DNA of 64,000 nt from Temnopleurus reevesii (Eukaryota > Echinodermata > Echinoidea > Temnopleuroida > Temnopleuridae). The stretch lies in the NCBI GenBank assembly GCA_036244855.1, contig BQKZ01001565.1, positions 12,157 to 76,156 of the forward strand. Reading direction: 5' to 3'. Shown here piece after piece: positions 36,640 to 49,800 of this stretch. The notes under the pieces were generated by a model. That model did no database searches, was not told the DNA's origin, and saw only the letters and a list, made by a program, of their open reading frames with translations. The position numbers and the translations under genes are program-made. How positions within the stretch are numbered: position 1 is the first letter of the stretch; every line of letters begins with the position of its first letter.

Positions 36640-37110
36640 TACCTCGCACCCCGCCACGCATGAATTATTTCAGCGAAGCTGCGCTAACGCTCCTCGCAGC
36701 TCTGAAATTACGACTTGATATCTATTTGAGCAGCTTCTAATTTGATGCGGTGTTGGGAAGCGCTGGCGTGCATGCCGAGTCGCGTTGAATTTTTAATTAG
36801 CCTCCTTCTCAGTTTTCGTCACCTTTGGGATGGAGAGTGAAGAGAGAGTAAGAGAGTGGAGTAGAAAATTAAGGAGACCCGGGGAAAATAAGAAGCAAGT
36901 TAAGGTATTCGATGATTGCACCTGGGGTTTAAGGCAGTCTCAAACGTGCTAAATAATGCAGTCGAGGGAACTCTCGACGGACCCCGAACTCTCGACGATG
37001 GGGCTGCTAGGAGTCCGCGTTAAAGTGCACAGGAATATGCTGTCACCGTCGATCAGTGGTGCGAAGCCACGAGTGTCATGAAATTTTAATCGAGGAAGAA
37101 ACACCACTGA
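36640..37110. promoter_or_regulatory. CpG-rich candidate regulatory island
   Basis: CG dinucleotides cluster at 36640-36800 and 36950-37110, in contrast to the CpG-poor flanks. It includes a TTTTTAATTAGCC homeodomain-type site near 36790 and a repeated ACTCTCGACG at about 36970-37000. No open frame with splice sites was found. Function is inference. Confidence 0.3.
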
Positions 37111-37119
37111 GCGTCACAA

Positions 37120-37850
37120 GAGAGAGTGAGAGATCCTACTATCTATCTGTCCGTCCGTCTTCGTTCGTCCTCGGCTGGTGGTATAGCAACCGGTTCCCCT
37201 AAGACCTCTCCAACGCATTCAGAATTTGGGTTCGATGTGTAAAAACTGGACTAATGGAGGCATTAGGTGGATGCAAGTTGGTTGTCATTGGGGGTTAGAT
37301 GTAGCACCATCTTACTTTGTTGCCATAGCAACAGGTTCGTATGAGGTCAAGGAACCTGAACATCCCTGAGCATCTCAGACTTAACCAAAGGCTAATAGAG
37401 GAATTGAACCAAAACACTATGAACTTGTCCCATGTTATAATGTGAGGATATTTTGTGTATGTTTCCATCAGAGACAAGTGATAAATGCATGGTTCCACCG
37501 TAATGCAATGAAATTAATGTTGTGCTTAGATATTGATACTTCTTTTCTGTTGGTTAGTGTCAATCTTTGCATTCTTAAGACTGATATAAATAGTGTCAGT
37601 GACATATTGAAAATTATTTGATGAATAGCTTGTATACCATATAATCCACTGAATGAAGACATTAGTTGGAAGTTCACTTTCAAGTGTCTTTCTATTTTGA
37701 GGCAAAATTTTAATAATGTTGTGAAACCTAGTTGTTGTTTTTAATTTTGGGTATGTTACTTGCTTGACACTGTGGCAAAAATTGTATGTACACGTGTATT
37801 CAATGTCTTGCACAGCAAAAACAAAAGACAGACCTGTACGAAGAAACCAA
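37120..37850. other. Intronic stretch without recognised gene
   Basis: AT-rich; chance frames of 67-95 codons only. Confidence 0.45.
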
Positions 37851-37856
37851 CTTTTG

Positions 37857-38345
37857 TAATCATTTTTTGTTGCAAATGGTAACTCATTGCAAAATTGATT
37901 AAAAATTACTATTAATTTATTTGCTTGTGAAAATATCTTATCATTTTTTTTGTTGCAAATGTTAACTCATTGCAAAATTGATAAAAATTACTATTCATTA
38001 ATTTGCTTGTGAAAATATCTAATCATTTTTTTTTGTTGCAAATGTTAACTCATTGCAAAATTGACAAAAATGACTTTTCATTTATTTGCTTGTGAAAATA
38101 TCTAATCATTTTTTTGTTGCAAATGTTAACTCATTGCAAAATTGATAAAAATTACTATTCATTAATTTGCTTGTGAAAATATCTAATCATTTTTTTTGCA
38201 AATGTTAACTCATTGCAAAATTGATAAAAATTACTATTCATTTATTTGCTTGTGAAAATATCTAATTATTTTTTTGTTGCAAATGTTAACTCATTGCAAA
38301 ATTGAAAAAAAAAATACTATTCATTAATTTGCTTGTGAAAATATC
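37857..38345. repeat. Minisatellite, 6 units of ~81 bp
   Basis: Each unit runs TAATCATTTTTT, TTGCAAATGTTAACTCATTG, CAAAATTGATAAAAATTACT, ATTCATTAATTTGCTTGTG, AAAATATC. Six copies differ by T-run length and a few substitutions. Every unit carries a TGCAAAT octamer-like site, and all but the first carry a GTTAAC palindrome (GGTAAC in unit 1). Confidence 0.95.
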
Positions 38346-38349
38346 GATT

Positions 38350-39260
38350 AATGAGCATAAATCAATACGAAACAGGCACTGAGTGTAGAAATAGGAAGCA
38401 AATATGGATTCTAGAAACTGGATTGATGAATCTGAAGTGAGTACATTGTGAAAAAAAGTTGAGAAAAAAAGCTGCAAATATAATCAGCATTGTATTACCC
38501 CCTTTTTCCGCCTGAGTGGCATAAATATTTATTGGATTAGGCAAACAAAGATAAAAAATAATTCCGATGATATCACATCACTGCAGTCAACACCGTTGGC
38601 ATGGCAGCCATTTTGGCGCAAAAGATGGAGTACCCCAAAAGGCGAATATATTACGATGTCTGAATAGATAGGCATGGCCATCTCTTGTCTATGTGCAGCT
38701 CCTGAGGGGACAATGACTTGTGAATTTGGCGAGAAACAAATCAGAAACTCAACCGATCAATGCAGTCATCCGCTATCATTTTGAGCTAGAAGGATGGATG
38801 CATATTCAAATAGACAGCATTTATCATTGATCCGAGCTTGGAAAAGCTTCGGAAATCACAAGGCAAGCACCCCTCATGGCTTTCATCCAATGTTTGTCTA
38901 AGGCCATCACGTAATTATTGAAAGCTATTTTGTTATCATCGTATACGTGTCCATTTGGAAAATAATTTAGGATGTTTCGATTGTGATTAGTGCATCTTTT
39001 TGATATAATGTCAATATTTTCTTGTAATCATCCCCTCTGATGGATGAATTTCAGTCTCAGTTTAGAATCAAAACAAAAAGGTGCGATGTTAGATGTGCAG
39101 TTGTACCGAGAAAGCAAGTAGGTGAGAGATGTAGGAAGAAGGATGAGAGTGAGAGAGAGAGAAATAGAGAGAGAGAGAGGGAATGGAAAGGGGAGAAGGA
39201 GTGAGGCTCCTGGCTCTATAAACATGGCTATCTAAATTAATGGATGCAAGATTTTTTTGA
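38350..39260. other. Intronic stretch without recognised gene
   Basis: AT-rich with a GA microsatellite at about 39148-39181; no exon seen. Confidence 0.45.
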
Positions 39261-39269
39261 TTTGCGAAA

Positions 39270-40080
39270 AATTTGTTGACGGGATCCGGAATATTTGGGG
39301 TGAAAATACCTGAAGGGGTTGTTTGAAGTGACAGAGATGGGATTAGGGAGGATAATCCCGCTTGGAATTGATGTCATGCCCGTCAAACTTGTCGCGGGCA
39401 CCGTGAATTAGTTAGCGCTTCACGTTTATGCGCTCGCAATAAGATTGACTGTCGTGGCTGCTGGCGTTTTTCGCTGGAATCTCGAGCGAGCTGCGTCCTG
39501 GGACGGCGTCGAGCGGGGGAATAGCCGGACTCAGGGGACGCGGGAGATGCGCCGTAAATTTGCGATTTTGTCTTTTTCCTGATTGGTGGCGCTAATGATT
39601 AACTTGGGGCTATTAAACGCACTCCTGGTATGGTATAAATTAAAGAGCTTGCTTAGCATGAATAATATTCATCTACTGCCTTGTGATGTATTAAACTCGT
39701 CTTGTCAGGAATGTGATTTCAAACGGGTGCAAAATTTGTCTATTTTTTTCACCGGTCAATCAGTGTTAATCTCTGCCATGATCACATCCTTCCTATTTTG
39801 ATTTTTTTTTTTGCACAATAATTTCGCTGCTAAAGATTTGATTCTCCGCGGTTTTATTGGTTTGATATCCTTCGCCCATTAGGACGGAGCGATGCTTAAT
39901 GAAAATGGGGCCGAGGGAAATGAGATGACGCCTTGCGAGGGCGCTGGGGTGACGATGGGGTGGTGATCTTCATGAGAGCCCTGCTGCATGCTGATCACCA
40001 CAGCTGACGATGACCCACCGCCCCCCTGGGAATTCGCCCCCCTCATCATCATGGGCAGGGGATCACCTAAGGACTTCAGT
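39270..40080. promoter_or_regulatory. CpG-rich candidate enhancer or alternative promoter
   Basis: The most CpG-dense segment in the window (about 39380-39560), followed by an inverted CCAAT box (ATTGG at 39582-39586), TAATGATTAAC near 39593 and TATAAAT at 39634-39640. A second GC-rich block (39850-40050) holds the COE-type motif CCCCTGGGAAT. There is no supported coding exon. It could be an internal promoter or an intronic enhancer; both readings are inference. Confidence 0.35.
40023..40033. promoter_or_regulatory. COE/EBF-type binding motif (CCCnnGGGAAT)
   Basis: CCCCTGGGAAT matches the EBF palindrome core TCCCnnGGGA at nine of ten positions, with C in place of the first T. It lies in a GC-rich island of the COE intron, so autoregulation is possible. 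One such match in 64 kb could be chance. Confidence 0.3.
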
Positions 40081-40528
40081 AAAGTCCCACAAGTTCAATA
40101 CCTTCTATCGGAGGAATAGTGCTCTAGAGATATGGAGAGGAGGCTAGAGGATGGGTATGTGAGGAAGGTTGAAGAGTGGAGAGGAGGAGAGGAGAAAGAG
40201 AAAGATGCTGGTGGAAGTAGAAGACTATTAAGGCGATATTTCAGTGCACATAAGTTTTAGTGAATTTACTGAATATCAGTGCTAATAGTGATTTATTATT
40301 ATGCTGTATCATGTTTTGAAAGATGATTGAACACAAGTCAATGGGCATTCTAATCGAAAAATTAGTGAGAACAACTCCAGTAAGAATGTCAGCTTACACA
40401 AATGTACGAAAATGCAACCTGACAAGTATCTTGTAGATGTCCTTTGGACTTTTCAATCCCTTTTAAGCATTCTTTTCTTTATGAATATATTGTGTGAATT
40501 GGTTTTTTTTAAATTGTAAAAATGAATG

Positions 40529-40604
40529 GACCCATTGGCAACCGGAACCAGGTAGTTCCTACACAAAGCTTATGGTAATTGCAGAAATAGTAGTCAATGG
40601 GTAA
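40529..40604 (+). mobile_element. ~78-bp short inverted-terminal element, copy 2
   Basis: GACCCATTGGCAACCGGAAC, then AGGTAGTTCCTACACAAAG, ending TAGTAGTCAATGGGTAAA. It is collinear with the copies at 18.2 and 62.0 kb. Confidence 0.8.
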
Positions 40605-40609
40605 AAGAA

Positions 40610-43600
40610 AAAAATAAGACCGATGCTATTAAAAAAAAAAAAAAAAGCATTCAAGGGCACTCAAACAGAATTCATGTTAGCTGAAGAAACAAGGTGAGAA
40701 AGTTCGCCTTTGATACATCATTAGCAATAGATACTCCCAACTTTGACCTCTCTCACCCTTCTTTAGGGGGAATCCAGCAACCGGATAGCCGGCGCTACAT
40801 CAGTAACCGCGCCTTCCAGAGACGAAAATCCCCGTCTGAGATTATCCCCTAGATTTTACCTGCTAAGTATGTGTGGAAATTGTGCTTATTAGCTGTGACA
40901 GGCATTCAGAATTGGCTACGATTCGGGATCAATGTTGTTTGAAGGCAATTAGGAGTTGGGCTGCCTCCTTGCGATAATTATACAAGATAAACTTATCCCT
41001 CACACCATCTATAATCTTGATAAAATTATCCATCACACCATCTAAGATCTTGATTTGTCACAAGAGTGTGATACCACAGATGACCTTTCTTCACCGCTCC
41101 ATTGAAACTATCCTTAAACAGAAATATGATTTCATGCATGTAGGAATATTCTTTGCTTTCATCTGTAAATTGCCTTCTCTTATATTGACGAATGCATTAC
41201 TAGTAATTTTTTTTACTGGGATTTGTTAACCCTTACATTAATATAGCACAATGATTTTGCTGTACAGTCACACCTGTTTATAACAAGATCCTTAGCACTG
41301 TCAAAAGTACCTTGCTATATCAGGAAAAAATGAGGAAAAAATTGCCCAACAGTTGGGTTGACTTTTTGATCAACATCTATTGCAGTGTAGCTTATTGAAT
41401 CAATGAATTAACATTGAATTAATCTGCAGTTAATTACATTGAAGATAAATATCCGTGTAGTATCATCAAGACTGCCTCCCATACCATCCCCATCCCATCT
41501 CCAAATGATCATTGAGCGTGATTCCTCTCTTATATGTACCTGTACTTGCAGGGATGACAGTTGTAGCTAAAATTGACCAGCTCTATTTTCATCAACAACA
41601 AATAAACTCTGAAGGATAAGATTTTGTTTTGGAGAATAACACAGACTTGACAGTTCAACTTCCCTCTAGGAACGTTCCTCTGTCGACTGTTTATTAAGCC
41701 CCCCCCCCCCCATCCTCTGATTTAGGGGAATCTTTGAATTGTAAATGGGGGTGCATCAAATTACACTGTTCAAAGTTTGTTCCAGAATGATTGGTATCTC
41801 TGTCAATCTACCAAAAATGCTAAATTATGTAATGTTTTATAAGTATCTAAATTTAAAACCTGAATAAATAATGAATCTTGCTTGCTACAAAATTTATGGA
41901 ACAGATCATCGTTTTGATTGTACGTACAGGACAGTAATTAAAAATCTTAACTTTGCTTCATGAATCTGAAGCGTATGTCCAGTGGCCAAAGTAATTGACG
42001 AACAATAAGGTTCTGGTCATACGACTTTAAAATGAAAATAAGAGGTTTTAGAGTTTTCTGTAAAGCTTTTTTGTATGAGATATGATGGGCAGATTGTATT
42101 TCATATATTATAGATTCCACTATCTCTTATTTTCCATTATATCTTTCGCATGTAACTGTCGGATGTCACTTTGAGCAAAATGATAGGAAAGAGACTGTTG
42201 TTCGAATAGAGAAAAAAAATGGGGGTCCAAAATTGATGGAAGTATTTGTAACATATGGATGCAAATCCTAATAATACCCATTATTCTGTACGCTAATTGG
42301 AGAAGTATAGAGTTCCAAATCCACATAGAGAGCGCCTAGGGGTAGGTTTAGCTGGCGCAATTCTGTTCTCGATCGAAAGCCGCGCAAGATAATACGGACA
42401 GTTTCCGTAGGCATGCATAGATCTCCCATGCATTCGAAGCAGGACGGGCAAGGAGTTGGGATGGGGTGGGGTGGGGTAGTCTTCAAGCATAGACCCAGAC
42501 CATGGTAGTTTATGTAGTGTTACCTATTAGTGAGTGTAACTGGGTCTGCATGGGAAGTCTACTCAGCTATTTGCAGATTGTTGGGCAGGTAGCAATGATA
42601 GTCTAGCCTTCTAGACACAGTTACCCCTAGGACTAGAAGTAAGCTTAATATCGCACTTTTAGAACTTAATCAGAAATCTTTATTTTATGATGTAATATTG
42701 ACTGTATGCCTACTTTCATATATATCATATATATTTGTATATTTTCACATTGCTGATATGCTGAGGCCCCTATTGATACCAATATTTTACTGAAAGGGCA
42801 ACCAGTTTTAACATGGGAATAAATAAATCAACAAAAAAGCCCAAACTGTGCTGTGCTTCCAGACTACGTAGGGCTACAGTAGGGTGGGGTGGGTTAAATT
42901 CCATACCCCTCCCTCCGATGTACATGGACTTGAATGAAAGCCTAACCTGCCAATCACGTCCCTGGCTCAAGCTTTGAAATCTTCGCTGATAAATTCACTT
43001 TAGATACAGCAAATTTAGATGCATGAGGGGACATCTTTGCCAGGGAATCCTGAACATCCCTTCCAGGGGAATAATCAGACAAGATATTTTCAAATCCGTC
43101 CTAGATTCTACTTTTTTATAAGATTTTGAAAGGTTGGCATTATGCAACAAGGTGTATAAGAATATAATGTAGTTGTTACACAAGTATATCTATACAACTA
43201 TAATTGAACTTATTCATACCATATTCTAGCCTTTAACATTTCTGAAGACTTTTTTAAAACTGTTGTTATATTTTGAAATAGAAGTAACTATATGTAGTAG
43301 TGAAAAGGTTTCAAGAAATGGCAATTTTATGCTCATATTGCACTTAATTAAAGATCAACCGCCAAGTTAAAAGAAAGTAATTGCACATAAGAGCAATACA
43401 AGAAACTTTTCAAAGTTTTGAAAAAGTTGATCGCCATTCCCCTTACCTAAAAAGGAAAGAAGGTAAATTTAAAAAGTGGGTATAAGTGATGAAAATGTTC
43501 GGTCTCTCGCTGCCACCATAATTGGTATTGACAGGTGTGATAAGGGATGAAACTGGTGTCAGTTGATTCTCTCCTGCGAACACCGTTATATTACCCTCTT

Positions 43601-43660
43601 GGCTCCTGGTCCTCCAGCGTGAGATCAAGCTGTGCGCGTACTTACCTCAACCACAGGCAC
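40610..43660. other. Intronic stretch without recognised gene
   Basis: AT-rich, with a CpG-richer patch at 40770-40850 and poly-C at 41700-41710. A lone terminal-repeat-like TACAGTCACACCTGTTTATA lies at 41262, resembling Tc1/pogo ends but without a partner nearby. No exon supported. Confidence 0.4.
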
Positions 43661-43664
43661 ACTG

Positions 43665-43910
43665 GGGGCCAAATTGACCAGAATTTGCCAGGGGAATTCG
43701 GGGTCCAAATTGATGGTGAAAACCCCCTTTTTTAAAGGGAGTCTTGGATTCTTAAATGGTTAAGTGTATTCTGGGGGATGTTTCTCCCTTTGCAAATTGG
43801 TTAAGGTTGATACTTATATCGTTGACTCACCCTAGAGACTTAATTGACCAGAATTTATCAGGGGAATTAGGGTCCAGACTGTAGGTTGAAGCACCCCTTT
43901 AATGAGCCAA
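43665..43910. repeat. Two-copy duplication, period ~170 bp
   Basis: AATTGACCAGAATTTGCCAG with GGGGAATTCGGGGTCC at 43671 recurs as AATTGACCAGAATTTATCAG with GGGGAATTAGGGTCC at about 43841. Each is followed by a GGTGAAAACCCCC- or GGTTGAAGCACCCC-type tail. Confidence 0.75.
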
Positions 43911-44529
43911 ATTCAGAAGTTGTATCATTCCGCCGTGGCTTTTTAGATTACAGGAAACCGCTGGACTGGGGAGAAATAGGTCCAGGAGTTTCTTAGAAAC
44001 CAGAAATGTATGAGACTATGACAGAATAGAAGTAACATTTACTATCCAAAGAAATAGAGCATTTATAAAGCATGTCGCTTTGGGTCAGAAAAAAAAATCA
44101 TACTCTAGTCACCAGAACTTCTAACAAAGGTCTCTACATCGCACATTGCCAGAAAAAGGTTAGCAGGCTTATGTATTACCAATGTAATACCAGTTGGTTG
44201 TATCTTAGAATATGCAGGACCAATAACTTATAAAATTGAATCATTCCCTTTTTTAACCAAAGGTTTAGAATTATGGATATAAAACTGGTTGAATCAGCTA
44301 AATATTATTAAGATATTCAACAATGTTGGTAATTTGCTTTTAATATAAAGGTGTAGATGCATTCAACCTAGATGATAAGTGAAATGTATGTCATAAGTTT
44401 AGCCTCTTATGCATCATATCAGGTTTCAAACCCTGTGTGTGGGTCTCCCTTCTACTTTGACATATTTTCCTAGCTCCAAGCATTTATATTCATCTCCCCT
44501 CCCTGTGATGACTTCGAGGTTCACTTTGA

Positions 44530-44770
44530 AAACTGTAAGAAACCGTTTTAGGGCAGCCCATGCACTGGTTTTCTCTGAATCTGCAGAGGCGAGTTATGCC
44601 TGCGATTCCTGCATGTCGCAGCTTATTAGGCACGCAGTCTCGTAGACGAAGCAGATTACGAATAGCGTACAACGTCGACATTACACTGATAGAGGGAGTG
44701 GCATCCACTTCTCGCATTCAATTATTTCAGAGTGTTACTCGGCGCAGACCCCCAGGATCAAATTTTCACA
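44530..44770. other. CpG-richer segment of unknown role
   Basis: A moderately CpG-rich stretch open in frames on both strands (77 codons plus, 75 codons minus). No domain or convincing splice pair was seen. Possibly regulatory. Confidence 0.25.
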
Positions 44771-44779
44771 AGATTTTCT

Positions 44780-46680
44780 GTTTTTGCCTCTAGCTTAATG
44801 AAAGTGTCGGTATTCATTAGATCATGAATTGTCGATTTGCATGGAGAGGACTTTGATGAGTGGCACGTCGTACTTGTGGGTAGAAAGATTAGATTTCAAA
44901 CTCTCATAGACAAAATCGGCAAACATTTTTCTGTCAGGATATCTGCAAATTGTAGTACAGATTTACCTAAATGTACAGAAAAAAGACTGACTAAAATATA
45001 TGAAGCAGACCTATTTGAACCTAAAAAATAAGCAAATTAGCATCTGTTTCTACTATCATAACCTCATCCGTTTAAATAATTCGGAGCAGCAAATAGTCAC
45101 AGTTGAACTTGTCTTGCATTTTAGTTTTGAATTGCAAGTACAAAATTAGAAATCTTGTGTTAGATGCACTTAAGAACCCCAGCAATTTTTGCCAATTTCC
45201 CTTGTAGATATGACTATTGACGTAGCTTATGATTATATAGAAATGCACACGTACTTCTTACTCAAAGATTGCACAAAATCAAACTTGTGCCTATATTACA
45301 CCCTGCAACAATATAGAACACATTCCCGCTTGGAGATTAACTATGAACAAATATTAGTGTATTTCAAATATGACGCTTTTAAATAATTCTAATATGACCA
45401 CAGGGTAATTCTCATTAACTACACGACGCATGTCAAGGATCACAGGAGGAAAATTAGATAAATCCTTTAATAAGATCTGAAAATTTTATCCTTCCTAAAC
45501 AAAAACAAAACAGGGAGTGAAATTAACCTTTCCCTAGGAACAGAGAAGTCACAGGGGGCCTTATATTAACTCCTTTTTTTAAATGGACTGTAGAATCGGT
45601 GCAGCTATCTAACGCTGTTATCAAATGCGGAGAAAGTACATCGGGAATGAAAGGGCATTTAGAATCCGCTTAGCGTGGCTGACGAACGAGCCTCTTGCAA
45701 AGCAGATTATGCTACCCATTTTCCATGTGTGGCGTTTCTCGGCTCTGAGCTGTGCTCACAATGTATTTCGCTGTTAAGCCTTGAACCTTCCGTGCTTAAA
45801 GATGCGCCGATGACATTGAAAATGAGGAGGTTAAAATCCGACAAGATTGTGAAGAGAAAAAAAAATTGACTGGAATGTTAAAAAAAGAAGGAGGAGAATA
45901 GATAGGCTGAATCATATACTGTTTGGTATGTGGAAAATACAGGAAAATGTTATGATATAAATATTATTTTATCATTAATATCTTATCAATAAGAAAAGCC
46001 CTTTTGAATAATGCCAAACTTGATGTAAAACGGTGATATCGAAGGTATTTTCTTATATTTTATGAACTCCTTTTCAAAGATTAACATTTTTCTTAAATTT
46101 TGCTTGTAAAAAAATTGATAGATTTTAGAAAGAAATTGATTGAAAACAAATTCATGAAAATTTGCTGGACCTGTAGAATATAAATCTACATTCATTATTC
46201 AATATAAACAGTGTACTGTGTAACACATACAGTAAAATTGGAGTACCAATATATTGAATAGAGGAATGAAAAGTGTGTATACTATCAGTATATTTTGTTT
46301 CATGAATCGACTATGCAATTGGAGATAAAAAAGGAATAAAATATGATAGATTTGGCAGATTACCTAGCAACGAGCTTGATGTATTGGTTTTAATTTGAAT
46401 TTGTTGGTTCCCATGAGGATCATTAGCAGGTTCTGTAATGTTTGATGCACTTCTCCAGCCATGAATTTCATTACTGAAAGCGTTTCCACGAACCACAGAA
46501 TCCAAACATCTAGATGGGCGTTTGGTGATGCGCAGCCCCTTTTTGCGTTGAGCAAGCATTTGGATAATGCTTGGTTTGCTTTTGTGTGGTGTGCATTTTG
46601 GTGTTAATGCATCACTGGAGTTAGGCAGTGTGGACAATCCAGAGCTCTGTCATTATAGAAAACAGCAATGATTAAGTCAA
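44780..46680. other. Intronic stretch without recognised gene
   Basis: AT-rich, with one CpG-richer patch at 45640-45840 that may be regulatory. Confidence 0.4.
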
Positions 46681-46686
46681 AAATTG

Positions 46687-46863
46687 CAGAGATGCTAACT
46701 ATTCCAGAATATGCACGAGATGTATTTTCATATGAATTCAAGACTTCAAACATGAGAGAATAGCTGAGAGTATGGTTATAATTGTCATGCTTTTTCTTCA
46801 GCTGTTTCACTATTCACATTTTAATTGTACTTCATGCATATTCCCGAATGGTTGGCACCTCTG
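46687..46863 (+). mobile_element. CAGRG-ended non-autonomous transposon, family with the 63.1 kb copy, copy 1
   Basis: The left end CAGAGATGCTAACTATTCCA and right end CGAATGGTTGGCACCTCTG are inverted repeats. AAATTG directly flanks both (46681-46686 and 46864-46869), a 6-bp target duplication. Internal blocks such as CAGCTGTTTCACTATTCACA are shared with the copy at 63068. Confidence 0.85.
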
Positions 46864-46874
46864 AAATTGAAGAG

Positions 46875-49800
46875 TTGTTTTCACTCCTGGCATGTTGATG
46901 TTTGATATTCTTGTGAAAGGAAATCAAAATTCAATTTTTCAATTGCTTTTGGAATGATTAGTTAATGTTCAAGCACAGTATTTGCAGTGTGAATATTTTT
47001 GTATTGCTAGTAAGTGATGTATGCAGTTGGGAGTATCATCTTGAATTCCACATAGGTTGATGCCATATATGAAGACAAGTTGAATTGAAACACAACTAAT
47101 TATCCTTTAATCTATCAATCGATCCATCACACTTCATGGGTAATTTAGATTGTTTCAATTTCATTTAATTTTTTCATGATTAATGATATAATAAGTATTA
47201 ATGATCTAATTAAATAGATAAAAAGTAAATTGTCTCCTTATCTAACACATTGCACCTATACGGTCAAATAGAAAATGTTACAAAAAATATTTTGTCCTTT
47301 ACATTGTTAACATTTTATACATATTTTGTAGTTTGAGTACATTAGACATGTAAAAATATTAGTGTAAATTTTATATCAAGTGCCTTTTTGACAATAAAGT
47401 TTTATTTGTGCACCATAAGAAAATGCACGAGTGAAAAATACTTTGTTTTAATGAATTGAGATGGACAATTGTATAATTCATTGTTTATTTAGAATCATTT
47501 TTACAAGCATTTGATGATTTTCACTTTCTTTCTTTTTGGATCTTTTTCTCACCAATAAGTGGATCAAATTGAAGATTTTTTCTATTTAACGAAAATCTAT
47601 TGTAAAGAATAGAATTTCAAATGAATTGCTTTGATTGTATCCCATTACATTTTATTGAAACAGTGATATTTCAATTAAAATCTTTTCTCTAATGTGAGCA
47701 TGAATAAGATGTAAAAGCCACTATCACTATGTCCTACAATAAGCAATATGGTTCAAATAAACCAAGAGCTTGTCTCAACTCAGTCTGTTGGAGGTGTAAG
47801 CAGAACGATGCCTGATTGCCCCCCTTAACCTCCCCATGAGATTACGAGCAGTGCTCTGCTGGAAAGCTTGGCTGCTTTCTACTGTGTAACAATCCACTGT
47901 GTCCCAATGGTATTTGTATATTTTTGTTGTAGGGTCTTCACAAACAATTTTTTTTCTTACAATCAATGATGAAGTTACCTCACAAAAATAGAATAGATTC
48001 GTTAGTTTGATATATACAGATAAATAAATTAATTAATGTATAAATATTAAATGGATGAATAGAGTATATATGGTACATTGCTTATGATAGTCTGTTGGTT
48101 AAATATTAGTTTTAAGAAATTATGATAATTATCTCTCAAAAATAAAATGTCCTGAAAGGGGGGTTTCTTTAAGAAATTGCAAATTATTATTTCAACTCTT
48201 ATGGCTCAGATTTTGTAATGTATTCTTTATTTAAAGCAAATATATTTTTATTTTTATGAAAAGCATGCTATAATTTGTAATATCTTTTTTTTTAAATCTT
48301 GAACAAATTTGAATATGCAGATTTTCTATGGCAATTTACAAAGTTTTCTGTGAAGGGTGAGCTGAAATCATTTTACCAATTTTCAAGCACCATTGAAAAA
48401 TTTGCCAAATTTGTTTTCTTTGAATTCAGGAAAGACTGTTTTAAAAATACAACAGACTTACCACACTAACCAAACAGTTTCCATGGTAAATGAGCGATAA
48501 TGAGATTCTACCATTTTTTTTTCAATTTGAGCTACTGAGATGAGGGGGTGTATTGTGGTCAGGATCAATAACTAATTATCTGCCTCAGACCTAAGAAGCT
48601 ATAACTCGGTTAAGTGACCCTCCACTGAAGAGGGGCGACCATTATACCCCCCTTTGCATCGTTTGGGGGGTCTGAAAGAAGGCGCGGTCTTTGTGAGTCC
48701 CGGCGAAGTCAAGGAAGTCACCCATTGTGTAGCAATTCAGAGGATGAAGCGCGTAACTGGACTATAGGGGGATTAAGCGTTCTAACCCCAATAAACATCA
48801 GCTTGTTCTGATAGGATTAAAATCATACACTTTAGGTCAGTTATCCATCCCCCCTGACTTGAAGGTCACTCATGGTTTTTGTCCGGTGAAAAAAGTGAAG
48901 AAAATTGTCTATTTTGGTTAATAATTAATTTCAAAGTAGATATCATGACAAAGGTAGTTTCTGACATTTGTTTTATATATCTTATTACTAGCTATTACAA
49001 ATTTCTATATATTGCTCAATTATATAATCAACACTTTTCTGTGTACACTTCGGGGGAGGGGGGGGGGTGTCTTGATGAGTGTATGATTTGTAAACTTGTG
49101 AAAATGTTAATAATCATGAATGACCGATTAGTTTATTAGCATGAACTGGTAAATTGGATTTAAAAATAATGATGAAATAATTGGGGCAGTGTCGAATAAC
49201 TATCGCAGCTTTCTTCTTCTCTGGAGAGCAACTTGGTTATTCTAGGTTGTTTTAAGACATTGGGCTTCTAATATTTCTCAACATATCAATTCACCAGAGA
49301 GTTCTAACCTCCCTTTATACATGTACCTTGCATATTGTAGGTAGAACATTTTTGCCTAACTATTTGTAAGTCTTCTTTTCCCCCAATAGCAATGATCATT
49401 GAGGCCTGCCTTGCTTCTGATTCCTAAGATTAATAACTATTACAACATCACATTAAATGCCCAATATCTTTTACTTTCTTTAAATGTTATTAACAAGAAG
49501 CTTCAAATAAACAGCTTTTATGACTCGAGATGGTGAAATTTTATTGATTGATGAAACATTCTTATTTCCCCGTTTCATTTATTTGATAACGCACAATCAC
49601 AATGGAGGAATCAAAAAGGAGATTTGCTAATGTTAAAGTGGAATATATGAAATAAATTGAAGGTTACATCTGAAATTGATTATTTTTAGGAATAAAGCGA
49701 GGGTGGTTGGGATGAGTATGATGAGGGCTCTAGAGATCGTGTGGGGATAGTGGTATTATGATGATAACGTTTGATGTCTTTATAAGATTGCCTGACTGAC

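Noticed and set aside
37222..37240. GGTTCGA-like pol III B box
   Set aside because: The downstream bases do not complete the B box and there is no A box or cloverleaf.
37857..38345. CRISPR-like array of direct repeats
   Set aside because: Whole ~81-bp units repeat with no unique spacers; this is a eukaryotic minisatellite.
47775..47966. 63-codon minus-strand frame with protein-like composition
   Set aside because: No convincing splice acceptor in phase and no family recognised; too short to stand alone.
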